Source of the DNA: JAKAWQ01 sp963840545
GTDB lineage: Bacteria; Pseudomonadota; Alphaproteobacteria; Acetobacterales; Acetobacteraceae
NCBI GenBank assembly: GCA_963840545.1
Contig: CAWIZE010000002.1
Coordinates: 620,001-684,000 of the forward strand
Reading direction: 5' to 3'
DNA: 64,000 nucleotides
Part shown: positions 8,514-15,009 of the stretch, piece by piece
Layout of the letters: the number at the start of each line of letters is the position of its first letter
Numbering within the stretch: position 1 is the first letter of the stretch
The notes under the pieces: model-generated
What the model was told of the DNA's origin: nothing
Databases searched by the model: none
The model's input: only the letters and a program-made list of their open reading frames with translations
Made by a program: the position numbers and the translations under genes

Positions 8514-9488
8514 CTACACCCCGAATCCGGCAAGCTCATCGATGCAGTGCTCCCACACCCAATCGATGCCCTCGGCGGCCTCATAGCCGAGATATCCAGT
8601 GTCGAAATACCCGCACAGGAAGAGGATGAATCGCACAGGCGCGCCATGGGTCGCGCGGAGCTGACTCATCTTCACAGCCTCTTCCTTGCGGCGCTTGTTG
8701 ACGTTCGTGAAGTCGCCAGCCGACTTGGCTTCGATCAGCAGCGGCAGCTCGCCCGCCTTGTCGGTCTTCGGCATGACGACCGCGTCAACAGGAATATTGA
8801 CTGTTGACCCGGAGCCTTCGAGCTTCACCGGCACATTCAGACGGAAGCCGAACGTGCCCGGCGGCATCGCGTCGAATTTGGCCTTCGTCGGAAGCGGCTT
8901 GTAGCCGCGCGCCTCTAGCCATGCCCCGATTGCCGCGAGCTGGCGTCTCTCCTGGGCGTTCCGGATGATCGGGTTCGCGACCGCACCGCAGAGGCGATCC
9001 GCGACGATGGTAGCGGCGCGGCGTATCTCGACATCCGTCGCCGGTGCGGCCCGGCCGAGCCAGACGAAGATGTCCGGATCGGCCATTTTCTCGATGATGG
9101 TTCCGATCTTGTCGAGATCGGCTTCGAGCGCGGTCGGGTTCATCCGGGCCGGGATGGCTCCCTCTTCCATGCGCCGGACCAGGTTTCGCGACACGCCGGC
9201 AAGGCCAATCACCCGGTTGACCGCGAGCGGCGGGCAAGTTGACATGCGCAGCGTCGGCAGGACGCCAGGTTCCTGCCGCAGTACGCCCGCGCCGACATCC
9301 GTGAGGTTCTTTGTTTTTGCGAGAGTCGACTCAACATCCCTGGTCGTCTGTATTCGCGTCTCCCGGTAGGCAGACGGCGCGAATTTCATGAACCAATCGT
9401 TATACATATCGACCGATTGGACAATATCCGCCTTCCAGCGGTCGGGTTTGATCCTGTTGACCCCGGCATTTTGATTGTCAGGCGGCAC
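8514..9488 (-). CDS. XamI-like type II restriction endonuclease
   Basis: The 324-residue product resembles the XamI restriction endonuclease family: an N-terminal KADIVQSVDMYNDWFMKFAPSAY-type region (about residues 19-41), a central VNRVIGLAGVSRNLV segment and a late PLLIEAKSAGDFTNVNKRRKEE region that carries a PD-(D/E)xK-like core with E-A-K. XamI itself cuts GTCGAC; whether this enzyme shares that site is inference. I use the GTG at 9488, which overlaps the preceding RHH gene by 11 bases and suggests translational coupling. A later start cannot be excluded because the ribosome-binding site is weak. Confidence 0.85.
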   Translation of the reverse strand: MPPDNQNAGVNRIKPDRWKADIVQSVDMYNDWFMKFAPSAYRETRIQTTRDVESTLAKTKNLTDVGAGVLRQEPGVLPTLRMSTCPPLAVNRVIGLAGVSRNLVRRMEEGAIPARMNPTALEADLDKIGTIIEKMADPDIFVWLGRAAPATDVEIRRAATIVADRLCGAVANPIIRNAQERRQLAAIGAWLEARGYKPLPTKAKFDAMPPGTFGFRLNVPVKLEGSGSTVNIPVDAVVMPKTDKAGELPLLIEAKSAGDFTNVNKRRKEEAVKMSQLRATHGAPVRFILFLCGYFDTGYLGYEAAEGIDWVWEHCIDELAGFGV

Positions 9489-9666
9489 GCTTGCTCACTT
9501 TGTAGAGTTCCCACATTTCAACCAGGAAAGCGTTCAGCGGCATATTTCGCCGGGCTGCCTCCATCTTCACGGCTTCGGCCACCTTCACGTGAAGCCGGAA
9601 CCCGACGATCCGCGACTCCCCACGCCCCGAGCGAACGCGGCGGCGCGCTCCCTTACCTTCTGGCAT
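9478..9666 (-). CDS. small ribbon-helix-helix-like protein, probable regulator of the restriction operon
   Basis: The 62-residue protein has a very basic N-terminus (EGKGARRRVRSGRGESR) followed by IVGFRLHVKVAEAVKMEAARRNMPLNAFLVEMWELYK, the strand-helix-helix pattern of RHH (CopG/Arc-like) DNA-binding proteins. It is first in the operon, ahead of the nuclease and methylase. The ATG at 9666 is preceded by GGAGAG; a GTG at 9672 is an alternative. Most type II systems with a control gene use a helix-turn-helix C protein, so an RHH protein in this position is less usual. DNA binding and the control role are inference. Confidence 0.7.
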   Translation of the reverse strand: MPEGKGARRRVRSGRGESRIVGFRLHVKVAEAVKMEAARRNMPLNAFLVEMWELYKVSKRAA

Positions 9667-9679
9667 AGTCACATCTCTC

Positions 9680-9691
9680 CAGGTCGACCTG
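9680..9691. promoter_or_regulatory. 12-bp palindrome containing GTCGAC just upstream of the restriction operon
   Basis: CAGGTCGACCTG is a perfect palindrome ending 13 bases before the ATG of the RHH gene and just upstream of its GGAGAG. It contains GTCGAC, the site of the XamI/SalI type. It is well placed to be an operator for the RHH protein, or a site whose methylation by the operon's own methylase controls expression. Both are hypotheses. Confidence 0.5.
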
Positions 9692-9797
9692 TTGAACTCA
9701 GGACTTAGCGCAGATCAGTCCGAACGAAAAGAGAACAACGTCAAGGTCCAGTAAACCGAACTGCCCGGCCCGCCCGCCCATGGCGGGGCCAAGCTCC

Positions 9798-9931
9798 AGC
9801 ATTACAGTTGCGGTTCCCCCTTCGTCTACGTTTTTAGAGCCTGCTCCACCACCTCAGTTTCGTCGGCTTTCTTTGCGAACACTTCGGTGTTTCTGGCTCG
9901 ATGGACCGCCGAAAACGAAGCGCAATTGTAA
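9798..9931 (-). repeat. right copy of the 134-bp direct repeat flanking the restriction-modification operon
   Basis: This is the partner of 6795-6928, exactly 3003 bases away and in the same orientation. On the minus strand it reads CASFSAVHRARNTEVFAKKA followed by DETEVVEQALKT and a stop. The open frame extends upstream past the repeat boundary, but that upstream part does not look like a real protein. Confidence 0.85.
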
Positions 9932-10379
9932 CGCTGGCCGAGCGGAGGCGGGGGGCAAGTGGTGCTGGCGCACAGCTTGCCGTCCTGGGTGTCGTTCCGC
10001 GCTTTGGCGGAGCAGGAGAAGGCGGAGCGATGGATGCGCAAGCGAGGATCACCCGCCAGCGGCCGGCGATGCCGGGCTCGGCGCGGCCGGGCGAGGCGGC
10101 GGACGTGGCCGCCCGGCGCGCGCCGATGGAGGGCACGGAGCCTACAACTGCGGCCCGCGCGCACAGGCGGTCGGCTTTCGCCGGCGCGGCCGTTGCTCGA
10201 GCGGGCGGGCCGCGTCGTGAAGCTGGTGGACGGGCTGAGCCGATCGTCATCGTCGATCACGGCACCTTGGAGGGGAAAACCCGCTCGCCCGAATGCTCGT
10301 GGTGAAGGAGGGCTGAGAGCCCCCGCCCCGGGGCGCTGCCCGGATGCCGGAGCTCGAAAATGGTTGCACGCGCACTTGA
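9932..10379. other. gene-poor stretch between the repeat and the IS element
   Basis: GC-rich sequence with only short, overlapping, low-complexity frames on both strands. It may contain decayed remains of the gene whose 3' end is the 134-bp repeat, but I cannot assemble a recognisable protein. No RNA gene or promoter stands out. Confidence 0.4.
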
Positions 10380-10390
10380 GCAGAAGTGAT
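10380..10390 (+). repeat. GCAGAAGTGAT, left copy of an 11-bp repeat at the IS borders
   Basis: The same 11 bases occur at 11820-11830 in the same orientation, immediately outside the left end of the IS element here and 3 bases outside its right end. The length is too great for a normal IS3-family target duplication (3-5 bp), so it may be part of an older element into which this IS inserted. Confidence 0.6.
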
Positions 10391-10425
10391 TGTACCGCAC
10401 CCGGTTTCTTGGACACAAGACACGA

Positions 10426-11337
10426 CTAAGCGGCCATCCTGAGATTGGCCTGGTTCCAGGCGGCTCTGGCTGCTGAAGGGCTCAGGAAGCGGTTCTTCTC
10501 GAGCAGCCAGGAGGCGTTGTACTGGGCGATGAAACCGCGCACCGCGGCGCGGACTTCGTCGATGGTCTGGAAGATCCGGCCATGGACGATCTGTTCCTTG
10601 AGGGTCCGGAAGAACCGCTCGGCGACCCCGTTGGTCTCCGGTTCGCCGACAAAGGCGTAGCTCGGGGTCATGCCCCAGAACCGGATCTGTTTCTGGAAAT
10701 GGTCGGCCATGAAGTTGCTGCCGTGATCGTGGCGGAGTGCGATGCCGCGAGCGGCCGAGGCGCTGAGATGACCGCTGATGGTCTTGACCGCCGTGCCAAC
10801 GGCCTCTGCGGCGGCGTAGCGGTCGCCGCGCTTGCTGACGTTCCAGCCCAGAGCTTCGCCGTTCCAATGTTCGACGACGCCGAACAGCCAGACCTTGCCG
10901 TCTTCGACGGTCGGAATCTGGGTCGCATCCGTCGCCCACATGACGTTCGGCGCGTCAGTGATGATCCGGCCATCATGCTCGTTCGGTGGACCGCTTGGCC
11001 GGCGATGCGGCGAGAGCAGATTGTTCTCGCCCATCACCCGCAGGATTCGGGTGCGGCTGACCCGGATGCCGTCGAGCACGCGCAGCCTTGCCCAAACCTT
11101 GCGGTGGCCTTCGCCATGCCAGGGCGAGCGGGCGAGATCGGCTCTTATCGCCGCCAGCAGATCGGCATCCGAGAGCGCGGGCTTCGGACCGCGCCGACCC
11201 GCTGTCGTCGCTGGTGCCAGATCCTGTCGCGTCGAACGCCAGGCGTAGAAGGACGAGTGCGACACCCCGAACACCGCGCAGGTCCGTTCGACACCATAGG
11301 TGCGGCCGGTCGCCGGGGAGATCGCGGCGGCCGTCAC
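10426..11337 (-). CDS. IS3-family transposase OrfB (DDE integrase domain)
   Basis: The 303-residue protein has an N-terminal helical region with CAVFGVSHSSFYAW, an HTH_21-like segment GEGHRKVWARLRV, and a retroviral-integrase-type catalytic core: WATDATQIPT (first Asp), HDHGSNFMADHFQK (second Asp) and ETNGVAERFFRTLKEQ (Glu). It ends with the usual YNASWLLEKNRFLSPSAARAAW tail (shown in two parts in related elements). The start is a GTG that overlaps the orfA stop by 4 bases (GTGA). In this family a programmed frameshift often joins OrfA and OrfB; here the overlap also permits reinitiation. Confidence 0.95.
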   Translation of the reverse strand: MTAAAISPATGRTYGVERTCAVFGVSHSSFYAWRSTRQDLAPATTAGRRGPKPALSDADLLAAIRADLARSPWHGEGHRKVWARLRVLDGIRVSRTRILRVMGENNLLSPHRRPSGPPNEHDGRIITDAPNVMWATDATQIPTVEDGKVWLFGVVEHWNGEALGWNVSKRGDRYAAAEAVGTAVKTISGHLSASAARGIALRHDHGSNFMADHFQKQIRFWGMTPSYAFVGEPETNGVAERFFRTLKEQIVHGRIFQTIDEVRAAVRGFIAQYNASWLLEKNRFLSPSAARAAWNQANLRMAA

Positions 11338-11759
11338 CGCGACCTCCGACGGACCAAAGGGCCGGAATGACCGATCCGCGCGCGGAGCAGCTCGTTCTCC
11401 ATCGAAAGTTCGCCGATCCGGTGCATGGCGGCGGCCAGTTCTGTGTTCTCGCTGTCGGTCTCACGCTCCTTCAGCGCCGCGTCGATCGCCGCTTGGGCCC
11501 GTTCGCGCCAGCGTTCCAGCCGATACAGCGGCACGCCGAGCTCCCGGGAGAGCAGCTCGGCCGGCTCGCCACGCATCAACCTCAACACCACCTCACGCTT
11601 GCGCGCGACGCTCCAGCGCTGACCAGGGGCCAACGGTCCCGTCACCGGCATCGGCTCCGCGGCCCGGCCTGTGGATAGCATGGACGGGCTACGCCCGCCC
11701 TCGCTTTCCACAGGCCCATCAACCGGCGCCCTCACATTCGCTTCCTTGATCAAAGCCAT
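11334..11759 (-). CDS. IS3-family transposase OrfA (helix-turn-helix)
   Basis: The 141-residue protein carries a helix-turn-helix region, RWSVARKREVVLRLMRGEPA then ELLSRELGVPLYRLERW, which binds the element ends, followed by a leucine-rich coiled-coil-like stretch (ENTELAAAMHRIGELSMENE) typical of OrfA multimerisation. The N-terminal 45 residues are low-complexity. It overlaps orfB by 4 bases and lies just inside the right inverted repeat, from which transcription is expected to start. Confidence 0.92.
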   Translation of the reverse strand: MALIKEANVRAPVDGPVESEGGRSPSMLSTGRAAEPMPVTGPLAPGQRWSVARKREVVLRLMRGEPAELLSRELGVPLYRLERWRERAQAAIDAALKERETDSENTELAAAMHRIGELSMENELLRARIGHSGPLVRRRSR

Positions 11760-11819
11760 TCCTCTGCTCCCTCTTCTCTCGACAATACCGTGTCCAGAGA
11801 AATCGGGGGCAGCTCATGT

Positions 11820-11830
11820 GCAGAAGTGAT
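11820..11830 (+). repeat. GCAGAAGTGAT, right copy of the 11-bp repeat at the IS borders
   Basis: This is identical to 10380-10390. Here it lies 3 bases beyond the right inverted repeat and 26 bases before the start of the MNT gene, so the IS sits directly in the promoter region of the toxin-antitoxin pair. Confidence 0.6.
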
Positions 11831-11856
11831 CTTACACGCCACCGTCGCCGAGAGCC

Positions 11857-12300
11857 ATGAACGACACAGCCTTCCTCTTCGTCAGGGTCCCCGACAGCGT
11901 GCGAAACCGGCTGAAGGCTGTCGCGGCCGAGCAGGGCGTAAAGCTTCAGGACCTCGTCGGCGGGCTCATCCAGCGCTTTCTTGAGGACGCCGAGCGCCAG
12001 CCGCCGGAACTCGCGGACGTCGTGGGCCGCCTGCGCGGATTTGAGGCAACCCTGCGCGCCCGGGGCGCCGCCGCTCTTCGGGTGTTCGGGTCCGTCGCCA
12101 GGGGCGACGCGCGGCCCGATAGCGACGTCGATCTCACGCTCGATTTCGCTCCCGGGACCGAGCCGTCCCTGCTCGAGATTGCCCACCTCAAAGAGGAGAT
12201 CGAGGAGGCGCTGGGGCGGCCCGTCGATCTCGGCGAGCGGTCCGCGATGAGCCCCAGGGTCGCCGCTTCGGCCGAGCGCGACCTTATCCGCGTCTTCTGA
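11857..12300 (+). CDS. MNT-domain nucleotidyltransferase antitoxin with an RHH-like N-terminus
   Basis: This 147-residue protein has the minimal nucleotidyltransferase signature RVFGSVARGDARPDSDVDLT at about residues 75-94, including the GS and the DxD pair. Antitoxins of this MntA type are known to inactivate a HEPN partner by adenylylating it. Before this domain is a segment AFLFVRVPDSVRNRLKAVAA then EQGVKLQDLVGGLIQRFL that looks like a ribbon-helix-helix or related DNA-binding fold, an addition most MNT antitoxins lack. The stop overlaps the next start (TGATG). An IS element ends about 40 bases upstream, so it may have lost or changed its promoter. Confidence 0.85.
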   Translation: MNDTAFLFVRVPDSVRNRLKAVAAEQGVKLQDLVGGLIQRFLEDAERQPPELADVVGRLRGFEATLRARGAAALRVFGSVARGDARPDSDVDLTLDFAPGTEPSLLEIAHLKEEIEEALGRPVDLGERSAMSPRVAASAERDLIRVF

Positions 12301-12686
12301 TGCCGAGAACCGTCGCAGACCGTCTGCTCGACATCCGTGAAACGGCAACCGACCTCCGCGACTTCGTCGCCGCCATGGGAACGGAAATGTTTCACACGCT
12401 GCCGCACGCCGATCGCATGGGACACCGCGCGCTCAAGAATGCCCTGGCCAAGCTCGGCGAGGCACCCAAGGCAATCCCCGACGAGATCCGGGGTGGTCAT
12501 CCGGGAGCCGACTGGAAAGGCCTCGCCCGGCTCGGGGCCATGGTCGCCCATCAGTATTCCGGTATCGATACGAGCAGATTGCTGCCCGTCATCCGCGACG
12601 AACTCCCTGCGCTCCTCGCCGCGGTCAAGATCGAGCTGCAGAATTCCGGGGGGAACGACAAGCAACCCGCCGCCAGCGAGCTCTGA
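12300..12686 (+). CDS. HEPN-domain toxin (HepT/DUF86 family)
   Basis: The 128-residue protein has the all-helical HEPN layout with the family core ALKNALAKLGEAPKAIPDEI followed by LARLGAMVAHQYSGID. The motif R-x6-H-x-Y (RLGAMVAHQY) fits the Rx4-6H ribonuclease active site followed by the Tyr that MntA antitoxins modify. It is translationally coupled to the MNT gene by a one-base overlap. The pair should be a type VII-like toxin-antitoxin module; the target RNA is unknown. Its length is normal for HepT. Confidence 0.85.
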   Translation: MPRTVADRLLDIRETATDLRDFVAAMGTEMFHTLPHADRMGHRALKNALAKLGEAPKAIPDEIRGGHPGADWKGLARLGAMVAHQYSGIDTSRLLPVIRDELPALLAAVKIELQNSGGNDKQPAASEL

Positions 12687-12848
12687 TCGCGCCCCTTGCC
12701 GCGCAGCATTCTACCCCCGGCCCCCCATTGCCCCAACCGGCATGAAATCGTCGATCGCATCACCCATCGCAGGAAATCGCGCGAGCATCTCTTCCCGGGC
12801 CGCACCCGCCCCGTCCTGCCCGCCCATCCGGACCTGCTATAAGGCCCC

Positions 12849-13526
12849 ATGCGCAGCGGCCCCGTCTTCCTCTTCGATCTCGATGGCACGCTGGTGGACA
12901 GCGTCTATCAGCACGTGCTCGCCTGGAAGGAGGCGCTCGACGCCGAAGGGATCGAGCTCTCCGTCTGGCGCATCCATCGCCGCATCGGCATGAGCGGCGG
13001 GCTCTTCATGAACCAGCTCGTGCGGGAAACCGGCCTCGAGATCGGCCCCGAGCGCCGCGAACGGCTCCGCGCCCATCATACCGCCGCCTACCGCCGCCTC
13101 GCCGCCACCGTCCGCCCGCTGCCCGGCGCGCGCGAAGTCCTGGCATGGCTCACCGAGGCGGACTTCCCCTGGGCGATCGCGACCAGCGGGCGGATGGAGA
13201 CGGCGGCGCACAACCTCGCCGCACTCGGGGTCGATCCCGCGCGCTCAGTGGTCGTCACCCGCGATCAGGTGAGGCACGCCAAGCCCGATCCGGACCTCTT
13301 CATCGCCGCCGCCGAGCGGCTCGGCGCCACCACCGAGCGCGCGGTGGTGATCGGCGACTCCATCTGGGACATGCTCGCCGCCATCCGCTGCCGCGCCCTC
13401 GGCGTCGGCCTCATGAGCGGCGGCTACGGCACCGCCGAGCTCCAGCAGGCGGGCGCCTGCCGCGTCTATGACGATCCGGCGGACCTGCTCCTCCACATCG
13501 ACGAGATCGGCGGCGGCCGCCGCTGA
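12849..13526 (+). CDS. HAD-superfamily phosphatase (Gph/beta-phosphoglucomutase-like)
   Basis: The 225-residue protein has all HAD motifs: motif I FLFDLDGTLVDS at residue 7, motif II IATSGRMETA, the Lys in RHAKPDPDLF and motif III/IV VIGDSIWDMLAA. A helical cap lies between motifs I and II (residues 20-85), as in subclass I enzymes such as phosphoglycolate phosphatase and beta-phosphoglucomutase. It probably dephosphorylates a small sugar or glycolate phosphate in the cytosol, but the substrate cannot be read from sequence. It stands alone, just upstream of a tRNA gene on the other strand. Confidence 0.9.
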   Translation: MRSGPVFLFDLDGTLVDSVYQHVLAWKEALDAEGIELSVWRIHRRIGMSGGLFMNQLVRETGLEIGPERRERLRAHHTAAYRRLAATVRPLPGAREVLAWLTEADFPWAIATSGRMETAAHNLAALGVDPARSVVVTRDQVRHAKPDPDLFIAAAERLGATTERAVVIGDSIWDMLAAIRCRALGVGLMSGGYGTAELQQAGACRVYDDPADLLLHIDEIGGGRR

Positions 13527-13564
13527 TCCGTCCCTCCGCTCGCGCGCGGATGCTCCCGCTTGGG

Positions 13565-13640
13565 TGGTGGAGCTGAGGGGGATCGAACCCCTGACCTCCT
13601 CATTGCGAACGAGGCGCTCTCCCAGCTGAGCTACAGCCCC
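13565..13640 (-). tRNA. tRNA-Ala (anticodon CGC)
   Basis: The reverse strand folds into a cloverleaf: acceptor GGGGCTG pairs with CAGCTCC, the D arm has AGCTCAGCTGGGAGAGC, the anticodon stem CCTCG/TGAGG holds loop TTCGCAA with anticodon CGC, and the T arm contains GGTTCGATCC. CCA is encoded. It would read GCG alanine codons, which are frequent in this genome. Confidence 0.95.
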
Positions 13641-13824
13641 CCTTTCCCGGCGGTCACCCGCGAGCGGCCGGAACATGCGAACCCCGCCCCATCAAGTCAA
13701 GCAACCCGGTGAACCTACCAGGTCATGCCGCCAACCCCACCAACTCCGCCAACCGGCTCAGGCAACGGTTGCCTCGGCGGCGGCCCCTGATTAGCTTCCG
13801 CCCCGCCTACGGAGACGGCGCCGC

Positions 13825-14118
13825 ATGTACCCAATCTTCTGGCTGATCTCGGAGCTGATCCACCTCTACATCTGGGCGGTGATCATCGCGGCCGTGTTCA
13901 GCATGCTCGCCGCGTTCGGCGTGCTCGACACCCGCAACCGCATCGTCTGGACGATCGGCGACTTCCTCTACCGCCTCACCGAGCCCGGCTTGCGCCCGAT
14001 TCGCTCCGTGATGCCCAATCTCGGCGGCATCGATATCAGCCCCCTGATCCTGATCCTGCTGCTGGAGGCGGCGCAGATGCTGCTGGCCAGGCTCTTCTTC
14101 ACGCTCCTCGGCGCCTGA
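13825..14118 (+). CDS. YggT-family integral membrane protein
   Basis: The 97-residue protein has two hydrophobic segments (about residues 4-30 and 71-95) separated by a loop with DTRNRIVWTIGDFLYRLTEP and RPIRSVMPNLGGIDISP, which is the family's signature. YggT proteins are inner-membrane proteins linked to cell-envelope integrity and, in some bacteria, septum function. It lies 9 bases before folD, suggesting co-transcription. Function beyond the family is unknown. Confidence 0.9.
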   Translation: MYPIFWLISELIHLYIWAVIIAAVFSMLAAFGVLDTRNRIVWTIGDFLYRLTEPGLRPIRSVMPNLGGIDISPLILILLLEAAQMLLARLFFTLLGA

Positions 14119-14127
14119 AGCCCCCGC

Positions 14128-15009
14128 GTGCCCGCCCGGATCATCGACGGGCGCGCGCTCGCCGCTGCGCTCAACGCCGAAACCGCCCGCCGCATCGCCG
14201 CCTCCGGCCTCCACCCCGGCCTCGCCGTCGTGCTGGTCGGCGACGATCCCGCCTCCGCCGTCTATGTCCGCGGCAAGGACCGCGCCGCCCGCGCCGCCGG
14301 CATCGCCGCCGAGACCATTTTTCTCCCTGCCGATACCTCCGAGCCCGCACTGCTCGCCCGTATCGCCGCCCTCAACGCCGCGCCCGAAATCGACGGCATC
14401 CTCGTCCAGCTCCCGCTGCCCCCGCAGATCCGCCCGCCCGCAATCATCGCGGCGATCGACCCGGCCAAGGACGTGGACGGGCTCACCCCCGTCAATGCCG
14501 GCCTCCTCTTCGCCGGCCGGCCCTTCCTCGCGCCCTGCACCCCCCGCGGCGTGATGAAGCTCCTCGCCGCGGCGGACGTCTCCATCTCCGGCGCCCGCGC
14601 CCTGGTCATCGGCCGCTCGAACCTGGTCGGAAGGCCGCTCGCCGCGTTCCTCCTCGCCGCCGACGCCACCGTGACCATCGCCCATTCCCGCACCCGGGAC
14701 CTCGCCCCCGAATGCCGCCGCGCCGAGATCCTGATCGCCGCGGCCGGGCAGCCGGAGCTGGTGCGCGGCGACTGGATCGGCACCGAGGCGGTGGTGATAG
14801 ACGTCGGCATACATCGTGTCTCCGGGGGCGTCCCTGGGGGCGTCCCCGGCGGCCACCTGGTCGGCGACGTCGCCTTCGCCGAGGCGCTGCCCGTGGCCGC
14901 CGCGATCACCCCGGTCCCCGGCGGCGTCGGGCCGATGACCATCGCCTGCCTGCTCGAGAACACGCTCACGGCAGCCCTTGCCCGGCGCGCTCAGCCGGGC
15001 CGCGGATAG
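14128..15009 (+). CDS. folD: bifunctional methylenetetrahydrofolate dehydrogenase/cyclohydrolase
   Basis: FolD interconverts 5,10-methylene-, methenyl- and 10-formyl-tetrahydrofolate in the cytosol using NADP. The 293-residue product has VGDDPASAVYVRGKDRAA with the catalytic Tyr and Lys, the ILVQLPLPPQI block, DPAKDVDGLTPVNAG, the PCTPRGVMKLL segment, VIGRSNLVGRPLAAFLL and the late PVPGGVGPMTIACLLENT. I use the GTG at 14128. A short local repeat in the region just before GHLVGDVAF (two GVPG units, 14826-14850) lengthens a loop that is usually shorter. The last 19 bases overlap the convergent methyltransferase gene. Confidence 0.95.
   Translation: MPARIIDGRALAAALNAETARRIAASGLHPGLAVVLVGDDPASAVYVRGKDRAARAAGIAAETIFLPADTSEPALLARIAALNAAPEIDGILVQLPLPPQIRPPAIIAAIDPAKDVDGLTPVNAGLLFAGRPFLAPCTPRGVMKLLAAADVSISGARALVIGRSNLVGRPLAAFLLAADATVTIAHSRTRDLAPECRRAEILIAAAGQPELVRGDWIGTEAVVIDVGIHRVSGGVPGGVPGGHLVGDVAFAEALPVAAAITPVPGGVGPMTIACLLENTLTAALARRAQPGRG

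Larger units (their letters stand above)
10391..11816 (-). mobile_element. IS3-family insertion sequence, complete, about 1.43 kb
   Basis: The element carries two overlapping genes (orfA, orfB) on the minus strand. Its ends are imperfect inverted repeats: TGTACCGCACCCGGTTTCTT followed by GGACAC on the left (10391-10416) matches, in reverse complement, the right end at 11790-11816 with a few mismatches and one gap. Both start with TG, as IS3 ends do. No short target duplication is evident; instead both flanks carry GCAGAAGTGAT. Both reading frames are intact, so it may still be active. Confidence 0.85.

Noticed and set aside
9683..9688. GTCGAC as proof of the enzyme's recognition site
   Set aside because: GTCGAC is common in GC-rich DNA (another is at 5396), so the site alone proves nothing; only its place in a longer palindrome at the operon head is notable.
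9826..10416. A 196-codon minus-strand frame from the repeat into the IS end
   Set aside because: Only its last 30 or so codons (inside the repeat) show coding character; the rest is low complexity and crosses the IS left end.
13760..13774. Short palindrome AGGCAACGGTTGCCT ahead of the YggT gene
   Set aside because: It may be a weak terminator or operator, but at 7-bp arms it is easily a chance event in GC-rich DNA and lacks support.
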